The notes under the pieces are model-generated. The model did not search any database. It had not been told where the DNA came from and worked only from the letters and a program-made list of their open reading frames with translations. Positions 17,188 to 25,409 of a DNA stretch of 54,105 nucleotides are shown piece after piece (position 1 is the stretch's first letter; every line of letters begins with the position of its first letter). The position numbers were made by a program, and so were the translations under genes. Source of the DNA: Propionibacteriaceae bacterium P6A17 (GTDB lineage Bacteria; Actinomycetota; Actinomycetes; Propionibacteriales; Propionibacteriaceae); NCBI GenBank assembly GCA_000619965.1, contig JHVD01000019.1, positions 1 through 54,105 of the forward strand, read 5' to 3'.

Positions 17188-18017
17188 CTACTGCACCGTA
17201 ACTTGCGGCAGCGCGGACTGGAGCAACACCGCGACGCCGTCATCTTCGTTGGAACCCACCAAGTCGTCGGCCTCTGCGAGGACCGCCGGCGCGGCGTTGG
17301 CGACGGCGAAGGCACGCCCTGCCCACCGGAGCATCTCCACGTCGTTCGGAGCGTCGCCGAAGGCCCACACGCGCTCGCACGGCACGTCCAGCAGCTCGCA
17401 CAGCCGCGCCAGCGCCGACGCCTTCGTCACACCGGGTGCCATCACCTCGACGAACGGTGCGCCGGACGTCGTCGCCACGCACGGCGCCAGCAGGGGGGCC
17501 AGGCGTTGCAGCGTCCGCTCGGGCGCCTCCCCCGGCACCCGCAGCACGATCTTCGAGCATTCGACGGCCAGCTCGTCCACGCCGACGATGTCCATCTCCC
17601 CTCTGGTCGCTGATGGTCGGCGAACCGCGACGACGCCGCGTACTCCTCCTCGGCCCGGAACCACTCACCCTGTGGTCCCACCGACGCGAACCGCACCGCG
17701 TCGTCCGCCTCCCGCACCGCCTGTACGAGGCGACGCGCCTCGTCGGCGGGAATCGCCCGGGAGAACCACACTGCCCGGGTGGAGATGTCGACGGCCACCG
17801 CGCCGTTGCCGCAGATCGCCGGCCCCGTGAGGCCGATGGGCTCGACGATCGGGTACAGCCCGTACGGCTGGCGGGCGGTGACGGGCACGACGGGAATCCC
17901 CGCCGACTGGAGTGCAGTCACCACCGCGCGCGTGCGAGCGCTGACCGTCTTGTCGTCGCGCAGGAGGGTGCCGTCGAGGTCCGTCGCGACGAGCAGCGGC
18001 GGCTCACAGCCTGGCAC
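17188..18017 (-). pseudogene. Frameshifted HAD (Cof-type) sugar phosphatase
   Basis: Two overlapping frames together make one Cof/YidA-type HAD hydrolase of about 276 aa. The N-terminal part has motif I VATDLDGTLLRDD and ICGNGAVAVD. The C-terminal part has GVTKASALARLCELL and motif IV WAFGDAPNDVEMLRWAG. The frame changes at the C4 run 17598-17601 (G4 on the coding strand): restoring one base joins '..HQRPEG' to 'EMDIVGVDELA..'. No other lesion is seen, so this is either a recent one-base deletion or a sequencing error. The start is taken as GTG 18017, overlapping the end of nfo by 14 nt, with ATG 18053 as an alternative. Both catalytic halves are intact. Confidence 0.85.
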
Positions 18018-18786
18018 GCAACCACTCCAGGTCTCGGGCATGCGCTTCGACACCGCCCGGCGTCTCGAGGATCACCGGGGCGCCGGCCGCGCGGACGACC
18101 TCCACCAGCATCTCTGGCGGGATGAGCCCCTCGCCGAGGTTGGCGTGCCGGTCGACGCCGCTGCCCGGGCCGCCCTGGGAATCGTTGAGGTGGACCAGGT
18201 CGATGCGGCCGGTGATCGCGAGGACGTCGTCGACGAGGGTCTCCATCGAGAGCCCTGCCGCGAAGGCGTGGCAGGTGTCGAGGCAGAAGCCTACGTTGGG
18301 GGCGTTGTCGGAGGCGGCCACCTGCTCCCAGAGCCTGGCCAGCGCGTCGAGGTGGCGGGCCATCGCATGATTGCCGCCGGCGGTGTTCTCGATGAGGATC
18401 GGCACCTGGATCTCCAGCCCGTCGATGCACTTGCGCCAGTTCGCCACGCCCGAGGCGGGATCGTCGTCGGCGGTGACGTGACCGCCGTGGACGACCACCC
18501 CCTGCGCGCCGATCTCCGCCGCGCCGTCGACGTGCTGCTGCAGGAGCTTGCGTGAGGGGATGCGAATGCGGTTGTTGGTGGAGGCGACGTTGAGCACGAA
18601 CGGTGAGTGGACGAACACGGCGACGCCCTCGGCCTGCGCGTCCTCCCGGAAGCTGGGCACCGCGAAGGCGGGCTTCTTCCAGCTCTGCGGATCGCCCAGC
18701 GTGAGCTGGAGCGCGCCGGCGCCGAGCGCGCGGGCATCGTCGAGGGGGTTCGGGGAGGCTGTGTGCGAGCCGAGGGGGAACGTCAT
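18004..18786 (-). CDS. nfo: Deoxyribonuclease IV (AP endonuclease, End IV family)
   Basis: A 260-aa TIM-barrel enzyme that cleaves DNA at abasic sites, using zinc. Family motifs: VFVHSPFVLNVAS (Zn-ligand His), VVVHGGHV, ILIENTAGG (Glu ligand), VGFCLDTCHAFAAG (the End IV signature with Asp and His ligands) and HLNDSQGGPGSGVDRHANLGEG, followed by ILETPGG. All expected metal ligands are visible. Length is slightly short of E. coli Nfo (285 aa). A TAGGCT box 6 nt before ATG 18786 suggests leaderless transcription. The HAD phosphatase downstream overlaps its end. Confidence 0.96.
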   Translation of the reverse strand: MTFPLGSHTASPNPLDDARALGAGALQLTLGDPQSWKKPAFAVPSFREDAQAEGVAVFVHSPFVLNVASTNNRIRIPSRKLLQQHVDGAAEIGAQGVVVHGGHVTADDDPASGVANWRKCIDGLEIQVPILIENTAGGNHAMARHLDALARLWEQVAASDNAPNVGFCLDTCHAFAAGLSMETLVDDVLAITGRIDLVHLNDSQGGPGSGVDRHANLGEGLIPPEMLVEVVRAAGAPVILETPGGVEAHARDLEWLRARL

Positions 18787-18792
18787 GCGCTC

Positions 18793-18798
18793 AGCCTA
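18793..18798 (-). promoter_or_regulatory. -10 box TAGGCT, leaderless start of nfo
   Basis: TAGGCT on the minus strand lies 6 nt before ATG 18786; no ribosome-binding site is present. Confidence 0.55.
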
Positions 18799-18859
18799 AC
18801 CGTGCGACGGGACGTCCAGGCCTCTCCCAACCGCCAAGGCCCTTGCCGCGACGGGGGCC

Positions 18860-18907
18860 GGCCTGCCGGTGGGCGAGCTGGCCGACGCCCCTCCAGCGTG
18901 GCAGGCC
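18860..18907. other. Nested inverted repeat between nfo and mrpA
   Basis: GGCCTGCC (18860-18867) pairs with GGCAGGCC (18900-18907), enclosing GGGCG / CGCCC. It lies between two divergent genes, so it is not an obvious terminator. It sits upstream of the likely mrpA -10 box and could be a regulatory site or a REP-like element. Confidence 0.5.
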
Positions 18908-19002
18908 TGGCGCATCGAGCCGAGCCGGAGCCCTCACTCCGCGGCATTGGCACGCCGCCCCTGCGTCGCGAAACGGTCATCCAGGGGTCTTGGCCGTTCC
19001 GC

Positions 19003-19008
19003 TAGGGT
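19003..19008 (+). promoter_or_regulatory. Likely -10 box of the mrp operon
   Basis: TAGGGT lies 40 nt before the GTG start of mrpA, giving a short leader that includes the GAAAGGG ribosome-binding site. No clear -35 box was identified. Confidence 0.45.
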
Positions 19009-19048
19009 TGGACGTGGCCCCTCCCAGATGGACACGAAAGGGACCCTC

Positions 19049-21988
19049 GTGCTCTTCGCCCTGATTGCTACCCATGCGATCGTGGCATGCCTCACCCCGG
19101 CCATCTCCAGATTCCTCGGCACCCGCACCTTCTTCCTCCTCGCGCTGCCCCCGGCCGCGACGGCCGCCTTCCTGCTGAGCCAGTCGGGCCGGATCCTCTC
19201 CGGCGGCACCTGGGTGGAGCGGACGCCGTGGATCGAGAGCCTCGGCATCGAGCTGTCGCTCGACATGGGCTTGGTGCAATGGGTGCTCGCGCTGGTGGTG
19301 TCCGTCATCGGCGTGCTGGTGCTGCTCTACTGCCGTTGGTACTTCGACGACCGAATGCCCAACCTCTCCAGCGGCGTCCTGCTCGCCTTCGCCGGCGCCA
19401 TGCTGGGGCTCGTCACCGCCGACGACCTCGTGGTCATGTTCGTCTTCTGGGAGCTGACGACGATCTTCTCCTATCTGCTGATCGGCCACGACCCCACCCG
19501 ACGCGCCAACCGCGGCGCCGCCAGTACCGCGATGATCGTCACGACCGCGGGCGGGCTCACGATGCTGCTCGGCATCATCGCGATCGGGCACGAGGCAGGC
19601 ACCTTCTCGCTGAGCGCCATCCTCGCCGGCCCCCCGACGAGCACCCTCGCCGGTGCGGGCGCGCTGATGATGCTCGTCGGGGCGCTGACGAAATCCGCGC
19701 TCATTCCGTTCCACTTCTGGCTGCCCGGCGCGATGGCGGCACCGACGCCGATCTCGGCCTACCTGCATGCCGCGGCGATGGTGAAGGCCGGCGTCTACCT
19801 GGTGGCGGTGCTCGCCCCAGCCTTCTCGAGCGTGCCCCACTGGCGCCCCGCGGTGCTCATCCTGGGCGCGTCGACGATGGTCGTCGGCGGCTGGCGCGCG
19901 CTGCGCCAGACCGATCTGAAGCTGCTGCTCGCCTACGGCACCGTCTCGCAGCTCGGATTCATGGTCCTGCTCGTCGGCATGGGCACGAAGGCCGGCGCGC
20001 TCGCGGGACTCGGCATGGTGATCGCGCACGCCCTGTTCAAGTCGACCCTGTTCATGATCGTCGGCATCATCGACCACAGCGCCGGCACGCGGGACCTGCG
20101 CAAGCTCAACGGCGTCGTCTTCCGGGCGCCGGTGCTGGCCGCGCTCGGCGGGCTCGCCGCGCTGTCGATGGCGGGCATGCCACCGCTCATCGGGTTCATC
20201 ACGAAGGAGGCGGCCTTCGAGGCGATGGTGTTCCTCATCACGGGAGACCAGTACGGTGTGACACCGTTGGCCGGGATGCTGCTGGCCGCCGCCCTCGTGT
20301 TCGGCTCCGCGATCACCGTCGCCTACTCCCTGCGCTGGTGGTGGGGTGCCTTCGCCCCGAAGGACGGCGCCCCGGTGCTGGACTGGCACGCGCCCGCCCT
20401 GGGCATGACGGCCATCCCCGCCGGATTGGGCGTGGCGTCGCTGGTGGGCGGCTTCCTCGGGCACCCGCTCACCGAGCTGCTACGGCCCTACTCGGAGACG
20501 CTGCCGCTGGGCAAGGAATCGCATGGGTTCGCGCTGTGGCACGGCTTCACCGCCCCGCTGGCGATGTCGGCCATCGCGCTCATCAGCGGCATCGCGCTGT
20601 TCGTGTTCCGCTCCGACATCGCGCGCATCCAGGCCACCTTCCCGGAGCAGACGTCGATGGAGGAGATGTTCCACCGCTCGATGAAGCTCCTCGACCGGCT
20701 CGCCGTCGAGACCACGGGCCGCGTCCAGCGCGGCTCCCTGCCGGTGTACCTCGGCACGATCCTCGTCACCTTCACGATCCTGTCCCTGAGCGCCCTCATG
20801 GACGTGCGCTTCTGGCCGCGGGTCATGTGGTTCAGCTCGCTGGCCGAGGTGGCCGTCTGCGCGCTGATCGTCGCGGCGGCATTGGCGGCGACGAAGTCCC
20901 GCGGCCGGGTCCGTGGCGTGCTGCTCACCGGCGCCACCGGCTACGGCCTGGCGATCCTGTTCATGATGTGGGGAGCACCCGACCTGGCGCTCACGCAGTT
21001 GCTCGTCGAGACGGTCTCGCTGCTGGTGTTCGTCCTCGTCATCCGCAAGTTGCCGCGCTACTTCACCAACCGCCCCCTCAGCTCGTCGCGCTGGTGGCGC
21101 GTCCTGCTGGCGATGGCGGTCGGCACGACGGTGACGCTGATCGCGCTCATTGCCGCCGGCGCGCGCAAGCACACGCCCGTCTCGGACGCCTGGTACGTCG
21201 CCACCTACGAGTTCGGCTTCGGCCACAACGTCGTCAACGTCGCCCTCGTCGACACCCGCGCCTGGGACACCTTCGGCGAGATCACCGTGCTGGTCATCGC
21301 CGCGACGGGCGTCGCGTCCCTGATCTTCCTCCAGACCCGGGCCGGGGAGCTGACCAGCACCGACGACGCCCTCCGCGCCCAGAACCGCGAGCGGCAGTCC
21401 GACTCGTCGCCGGCCGTGTGGCTACGCGCGGGCCAGACGATGTCGCCCATCGCCCGCTCCTTGATGTTCGAGGTGGTGACCCGAGTCCTGTTCTGGCTGC
21501 TGATCCTCATCAGCGTCTTCCTCCTGCTCGCCGGCCACAACGCCCCCGGCGGCGGCTTCGCCGGAGGCCTCGTCGCGGGCCTGGCGCTGGTGCTGCGCTA
21601 CATGTCCGCAGGCCGCCACGAGCTCGACGACGCCGTACCGTTCGACGCCGGCCGCCTGCTGGGCTCGGGGCTGCTGCTCGCCATCGGCACCGCGATCGCG
21701 CCGGTGTTCTTCGGCGGCAAGATCTTCCAAAGCTACGACGTGCACCTCAACCTGCCGGGCCCGGACACCGTGGCCCTGTTCGGGCGCGAGTTCGCGTTCC
21801 TCGGAGACCTGCACCTGGTGACCTCCACGCTCTTCGACATCGGCGTGTACATCGTCGTGCTCGGCACCGTGCTCGACCTCGTGCGCAGCCTCGGCTCCGG
21901 CATCGACGTGCACCAGTTGCACGACGTGGCGCCCACCCCGATCCACGACTCGACGAAGGCGCTACCTGCGAGGGGGCGCCGTCGATGA
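19049..21988 (+). CDS. mrpA: Mrp Na+/H+ antiporter subunit A (with MnhB domain)
   Basis: A 979-aa polytopic membrane protein, homologous to NuoL in its N-terminal two thirds: KSALIPFHFWLPGAMAAPTP and YLHAAAMVKAGVYL are the antiporter signature. The middle part includes the DUF4040/MbhE-like region around GLAILFMMWGAPDLALTQLLVE. The C-terminal part carries an MnhB/MrpB domain (VFLLLAGHNAPGGGFAGGLV), so MrpB is fused here. GTG 19049 is chosen since GAAAGGG lies 6 nt upstream and MLFALIATH fits family N-termini; ATG 19028 is the alternative. First gene of a six-gene operon; each following gene overlaps the previous stop by ATGA. Confidence 0.94.
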   Translation: MLFALIATHAIVACLTPAISRFLGTRTFFLLALPPAATAAFLLSQSGRILSGGTWVERTPWIESLGIELSLDMGLVQWVLALVVSVIGVLVLLYCRWYFDDRMPNLSSGVLLAFAGAMLGLVTADDLVVMFVFWELTTIFSYLLIGHDPTRRANRGAASTAMIVTTAGGLTMLLGIIAIGHEAGTFSLSAILAGPPTSTLAGAGALMMLVGALTKSALIPFHFWLPGAMAAPTPISAYLHAAAMVKAGVYLVAVLAPAFSSVPHWRPAVLILGASTMVVGGWRALRQTDLKLLLAYGTVSQLGFMVLLVGMGTKAGALAGLGMVIAHALFKSTLFMIVGIIDHSAGTRDLRKLNGVVFRAPVLAALGGLAALSMAGMPPLIGFITKEAAFEAMVFLITGDQYGVTPLAGMLLAAALVFGSAITVAYSLRWWWGAFAPKDGAPVLDWHAPALGMTAIPAGLGVASLVGGFLGHPLTELLRPYSETLPLGKESHGFALWHGFTAPLAMSAIALISGIALFVFRSDIARIQATFPEQTSMEEMFHRSMKLLDRLAVETTGRVQRGSLPVYLGTILVTFTILSLSALMDVRFWPRVMWFSSLAEVAVCALIVAAALAATKSRGRVRGVLLTGATGYGLAILFMMWGAPDLALTQLLVETVSLLVFVLVIRKLPRYFTNRPLSSSRWWRVLLAMAVGTTVTLIALIAAGARKHTPVSDAWYVATYEFGFGHNVVNVALVDTRAWDTFGEITVLVIAATGVASLIFLQTRAGELTSTDDALRAQNRERQSDSSPAVWLRAGQTMSPIARSLMFEVVTRVLFWLLILISVFLLLAGHNAPGGGFAGGLVAGLALVLRYMSAGRHELDDAVPFDAGRLLGSGLLLAIGTAIAPVFFGGKIFQSYDVHLNLPGPDTVALFGREFAFLGDLHLVTSTLFDIGVYIVVLGTVLDLVRSLGSGIDVHQLHDVAPTPIHDSTKALPARGRRR

Positions 21989-22413
21989 CCGCCGACCTCA
22001 CCATCGCCATCACCGCCGGGGTGCTCGTCGCCTGCGGCGTCTACCTGATCCTGGAGCGTTCGCTCACGCGCATCCTGCTCGGTGTCATCATCGCCAGCAA
22101 CGGCGTCAACCTGCTGTTCCTCGTCGCCTCCGGCGAGCCGGGGCGTCCGCCGCTGTCGAACCTGTGGGGCGCCGACGCCATCGCGGATCCGCTGCCGCAG
22201 GCGATGGTGCTCACCGCCATCGTCATCACGATGGCGGTCACCGCGTTCGTGCTGGCACTGGCCTATCGCAGCTTCCAGCTCGGCGGGCACGACGAGGTGG
22301 CCGACGACGTCGAGGACGCCCGCATTCGCGCCCTCGCCGAGGCCGACGAACAGTCCGACTCGTACGAGGACTCGACGTTCTCCGACACCGGAGAGGACTC
22401 GGTGAGCGAATGA
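21985..22413 (+). CDS. mrpC: Mrp antiporter subunit C
   Basis: A 142-aa NuoK-like membrane subunit. Three helices: LTIAITAGVLVACGVYLIL, ILLGVIIASNGVNLLFLVA (family signature GxxxxxNxxNLL) and AMVLTAIVITMAVTAFVLALAYR. A long acidic tail after residue 105 (DEVADDVEDARIRALAEADE and onward) is longer than in short MrpC proteins. It starts at ATG 21985, overlapping the mrpA stop. Confidence 0.94.
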   Translation: MTADLTIAITAGVLVACGVYLILERSLTRILLGVIIASNGVNLLFLVASGEPGRPPLSNLWGADAIADPLPQAMVLTAIVITMAVTAFVLALAYRSFQLGGHDEVADDVEDARIRALAEADEQSDSYEDSTFSDTGEDSVSE

Positions 22414-23975
22414 TGGTCAACCTCGTGCCCGTGCCGGTGATGCTGACGTTCTTCGGCGCCGCGATCGCCCTGCTGTTTCCCAGGCGCCCCCGCGTCCAGC
22501 GCGCGATCTCCGTCGGGGCGCTCCTCGGCGTCGCCGTGCTGGCCGCAGTGTTCATCGTGTTCACCGACCGCGAGGGCCCGTTGGCGCTGTGGATCGGCGA
22601 CTGGCCGGTGCCGCTCGGCATCGTCCTCGTCGCCGACCGCCTGAGTGCCCTGATGCTGCTCGTCGCGAGCATCGTCGCGCTGTCGGTGTTGGTGTTCTCG
22701 ACGGGGCAGGACAGCGACGAGGTGCGCCGCGAGACGCCCGTGTCGATCTTCCACCCGACGTTCCTGCTGCTGATGGCGGGCATTTCGAATGCGTTCCTCG
22801 CCGGGGACCTGTTCAACATGTTCGTCGGCTTCGAGATCTTCCTGTTCGCGTCGTACGTGCTCCTCACGCTCGGCGGCACGAAGGAGCGCATCCGCGCGGG
22901 CACCACGTACGTGATCGTGTCGCTGCTGAGCTCGACGCTGTTCCTCACCTCGCTGGCCGCGATCTACGCCGCCACCGGCACCGTCAACATGGCGCAGCTC
23001 TCCCTGCGGCTGGCGGAGCTGTCCCCGCCGGTGCAGTTGCTGCTGCAGAGCATGCTGCTCACCACGTTCGCCATCAAGGCTGCGGTGTTCCCGCTGTCGA
23101 GCTGGCTGCCGGACTCCTACCCGACGGCGCCCGCGCCGGTGACCGCGGTGTTCGCGGGGTTGCTGACGAAGGTGGGCATCTACGCGATCATCCGCACGCA
23201 GACCGTCCTGTTCCCCGATTCGCCGCTGACCGGGCTGCTGATGGTGGCCGCGCTGCTGACGATGGTGCTGGGCATCCTGGGGGCGCTCGCGCAGGTGGAG
23301 ATCAAGCGAATGCTGTCCTTCACGCTGGTCTCCCACCTCGGCTACATGGTCTTCGGCATCTCGCTCGCCAGCCACGACGGCCTGTCCGCCACGATCTACT
23401 ACACGGCCCACCACATCACCATCCAGGCCGCGCTGTTCCTCGTCACGGGCCTGATCGAGCGTCGCGGCGGCACCACGTCGCTCGACGGGTTGGGCGGCCT
23501 GCTGAAGACGTCGCCGCTGCTGGCACTGCTGTTCTTCGTGCCCGCGATGAACCTGGGCGGCATCCCGCCGCTGTCCGGCTTCCTCGGCAAGGTGGGCCTG
23601 CTCGAGGCTGGCGCCGCCCACGGCGGATGGCTGGCTTGGGTGGTGATGGCCGGCGGCATCCTCACCTCCCTGCTGACGCTCATGGCGATGGCGAAGGTGT
23701 GGAACCGCGCCTTCTGGGGCACCGCCCCCGCACCCGCGACGGCCCAAGGCTCCTCGTCGGGGCACGGCTCCACGTCGGGGCACGACGGGCAGCCCCCCGT
23801 GGACGACCAGCGCCGCATGCCGCCCCTCATGGTGTTCGCGACGAGTGTGCTGATCGCGTTCAGCCTCGCCCTCACCGTCCTCGCCGGCCCGTTGTACGCC
23901 TACGCGGAGCGCGCCGCGGACTCCATCCGGGGCGCCAACTACGTCACCGCCGTCCTCCCTGAGGGGGTGCGATGA
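22410..23975 (+). CDS. mrpD: Mrp antiporter subunit D
   Basis: A 521-aa NuoN/NuoM-like proton-translocating subunit with about 14 helices. Signature pieces: FLAGDLFNMFVGFEIFLFAS, KAAVFPLSSWLPDSYPTAPA, PVTAVFAGLLTKVGIYAIIR and HLGYMVFGI. Near residues 440-465 there is a hydrophilic Ser/Gly/His insert (QGSSSGHGSTSGHDG) before the last helix; I do not expect this in all homologues. The start ATG 22410 overlaps the mrpC stop. Confidence 0.95.
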   Translation: MMVNLVPVPVMLTFFGAAIALLFPRRPRVQRAISVGALLGVAVLAAVFIVFTDREGPLALWIGDWPVPLGIVLVADRLSALMLLVASIVALSVLVFSTGQDSDEVRRETPVSIFHPTFLLLMAGISNAFLAGDLFNMFVGFEIFLFASYVLLTLGGTKERIRAGTTYVIVSLLSSTLFLTSLAAIYAATGTVNMAQLSLRLAELSPPVQLLLQSMLLTTFAIKAAVFPLSSWLPDSYPTAPAPVTAVFAGLLTKVGIYAIIRTQTVLFPDSPLTGLLMVAALLTMVLGILGALAQVEIKRMLSFTLVSHLGYMVFGISLASHDGLSATIYYTAHHITIQAALFLVTGLIERRGGTTSLDGLGGLLKTSPLLALLFFVPAMNLGGIPPLSGFLGKVGLLEAGAAHGGWLAWVVMAGGILTSLLTLMAMAKVWNRAFWGTAPAPATAQGSSSGHGSTSGHDGQPPVDDQRRMPPLMVFATSVLIAFSLALTVLAGPLYAYAERAADSIRGANYVTAVLPEGVR

Positions 23976-24658
23976 AGCAGCGACGACACACCAGCCGGTT
24001 CCGGCTCCGCCCGGCGATGATGACCGTGAGTGCGCTCCTCTGGGCGCTGCTGTGGACCAGCCTCAGCCCATTCGTGCTGGTCTCGGGCGCGCTGCTGGGA
24101 TGGGTGATCGGCGTGCTGTTCCCGCTGCCGCCGGTCCACTGGGACGGTCGGCTGCGCCCGCTGCGGGCGGCGGTGCTCGTCGGGCGCCTCATCGCAGACC
24201 TCGTCATGTCCTCGCTGCGGCTCATCCGCTATGCGTTCGCGCGCAAGGTGGACTTGAAGGCTGGCATCGTCCGCGTCGAGCTGCACTCCGACGACGACCT
24301 CCTCCAGGTGGGGGTGGCCACACTCATCTCGCTCGTGCCGGGCACGGTCGTCGTCGAGCTGGTCCGCCACCCGCGCCGCCTCTACCTGCACTGCATCGGC
24401 CTCGACGAACAGGACGAGCAGGCGGTGCAGCGGATGGTCGTCGGGGTGGAGCGGCGCCTGCTCAGGGCCATCGGCTCCGACGAGCAGCTCGCGGACTTCG
24501 AGGACTCGGTGACCACCCCGACGGTCGCCCCGGCCACCGACTGGGAGGCCGAGGATGCCGACGCCGAGGAGGCACCGCAGCGGGAGCTGCGGGAGGCCCG
24601 TCGGGAACCGCAGACGGACGACGACGAAGCCCAGCCTGCATCGGGGGTGCGCGAATGA
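23972..24658 (+). CDS. mrpE: Mrp antiporter subunit E
   Basis: A 228-aa protein of the MnhE family. Two N-terminal helices (TVSALLWALLWTSLSPFVLVSGALLGWVIG region) are followed by the cytoplasmic domain with VGVATLISLVPGTVVVEL and YLHCIGLDEQDE, which match the family. The C-terminal 50 residues are acidic and low complexity. ATG 23972 overlaps the mrpD stop, so translation is coupled. MrpE is needed for full assembly or activity of Mrp complexes. Confidence 0.92.
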   Translation: MKQRRHTSRFRLRPAMMTVSALLWALLWTSLSPFVLVSGALLGWVIGVLFPLPPVHWDGRLRPLRAAVLVGRLIADLVMSSLRLIRYAFARKVDLKAGIVRVELHSDDDLLQVGVATLISLVPGTVVVELVRHPRRLYLHCIGLDEQDEQAVQRMVVGVERRLLRAIGSDEQLADFEDSVTTPTVAPATDWEAEDADAEEAPQRELREARREPQTDDDEAQPASGVRE

Positions 24659-24978
24659 ACATCGTGGTGCAGGTGGTGTTGGCGCTCACCGTCGTGGCGC
24701 TCGCGGGTTCGGCGGCCGTGGCGATCAACCGGATCGCGCGTGGCCCGAGCCAGCTCGACCGATCCATCGCCTCCGACCTGCTCGTCGCGACGGTGATCGG
24801 CGGCATCGGTGTGTGGGCGATCTCCAGCCGGCAGGACACCGAGATCGTCGGCGTGCTGCTGCTGTCGGTGGTGGGCTTCACGGGCGCGGTGGCGATCGCC
24901 CGCATGGTCGGTGAGCGGGTGATCCTGCGCCGGGCACGAGAGGCGCGCGATGCAGTCGAGGAGGGCGAACGTCCATGA
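24655..24978 (+). CDS. mrpF: Mrp antiporter subunit F
   Basis: A 107-aa small membrane subunit. RIARGPSQLDRSIASDLLVA is the MrpF signature (RxxxGPtxxDRixaxD), flanked by helices at 4-24, 42-58 and 62-82. The start ATG 24655 overlaps the mrpE stop. Confidence 0.93.
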   Translation: MNIVVQVVLALTVVALAGSAAVAINRIARGPSQLDRSIASDLLVATVIGGIGVWAISSRQDTEIVGVLLLSVVGFTGAVAIARMVGERVILRRAREARDAVEEGERP

Positions 24979-25319
24979 TGTTGCTGGACCTCATCGCTGC
25001 GCTGCTGATGCTCGTCGGGGCGCTGCTGTGCGTCGACGCGGCCGTCTCGCTCGTGCGGTTCCCCGACGTGCTCGCGAAGCTGCACGCCATCACGAAGCCA
25101 CAGGTGCTGGGCATGCTGTCCATCTGTCTGGGCATCGCCATCGGGGTGCGCACGTGGTGGGCCGTCGCCGTCGCGCTGCTGGCGATCTGCTTCCAGCTCG
25201 TCACCGCACCGGTCTCGGCCAGCATGGTGGCCAGATCGGCCTACCGCTCCGGCCTCGTCCCGACGAAGGAACTCCTCGTCGACGACCTCGCCGACGACCT
25301 CTCCGACACGACACGCTGA
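24975..25319 (+). CDS. mrpG: Mrp antiporter subunit G
   Basis: A 114-aa small subunit closing the operon. VRFPDVLAKLHAITKPQVLGM is the MrpG signature (RxPDxxxRxHAxxKaxtLG), followed by a helix and LVTAPVSASMVARSAYRSG. ATG 24975 overlaps the mrpF stop. The conserved gene order A(B)CDEFG is complete, so a functional Na+(K+)/H+ antiporter is expected. Confidence 0.93.
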   Translation: MMLLDLIAALLMLVGALLCVDAAVSLVRFPDVLAKLHAITKPQVLGMLSICLGIAIGVRTWWAVAVALLAICFQLVTAPVSASMVARSAYRSGLVPTKELLVDDLADDLSDTTR

Positions 25320-25397
25320 CGACGCCCCCAGCACCACGCCTCCGTTCCCGGTCTCCTCCACTTCCTGACCGCCCCCAGATTCGCGACACCCATTGGG

Positions 25398-25403
25398 TAG
25401 GGT
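25398..25403 (+). promoter_or_regulatory. -10 box TAGGGT, leaderless start of pta
   Basis: TAGGGT ends 6 nt before GTG 25410 and no ribosome-binding site is clear. This favours GTG 25410 over GTG 25404 as the pta start. Confidence 0.55.
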
Positions 25404-25409
25404 GTGAAC

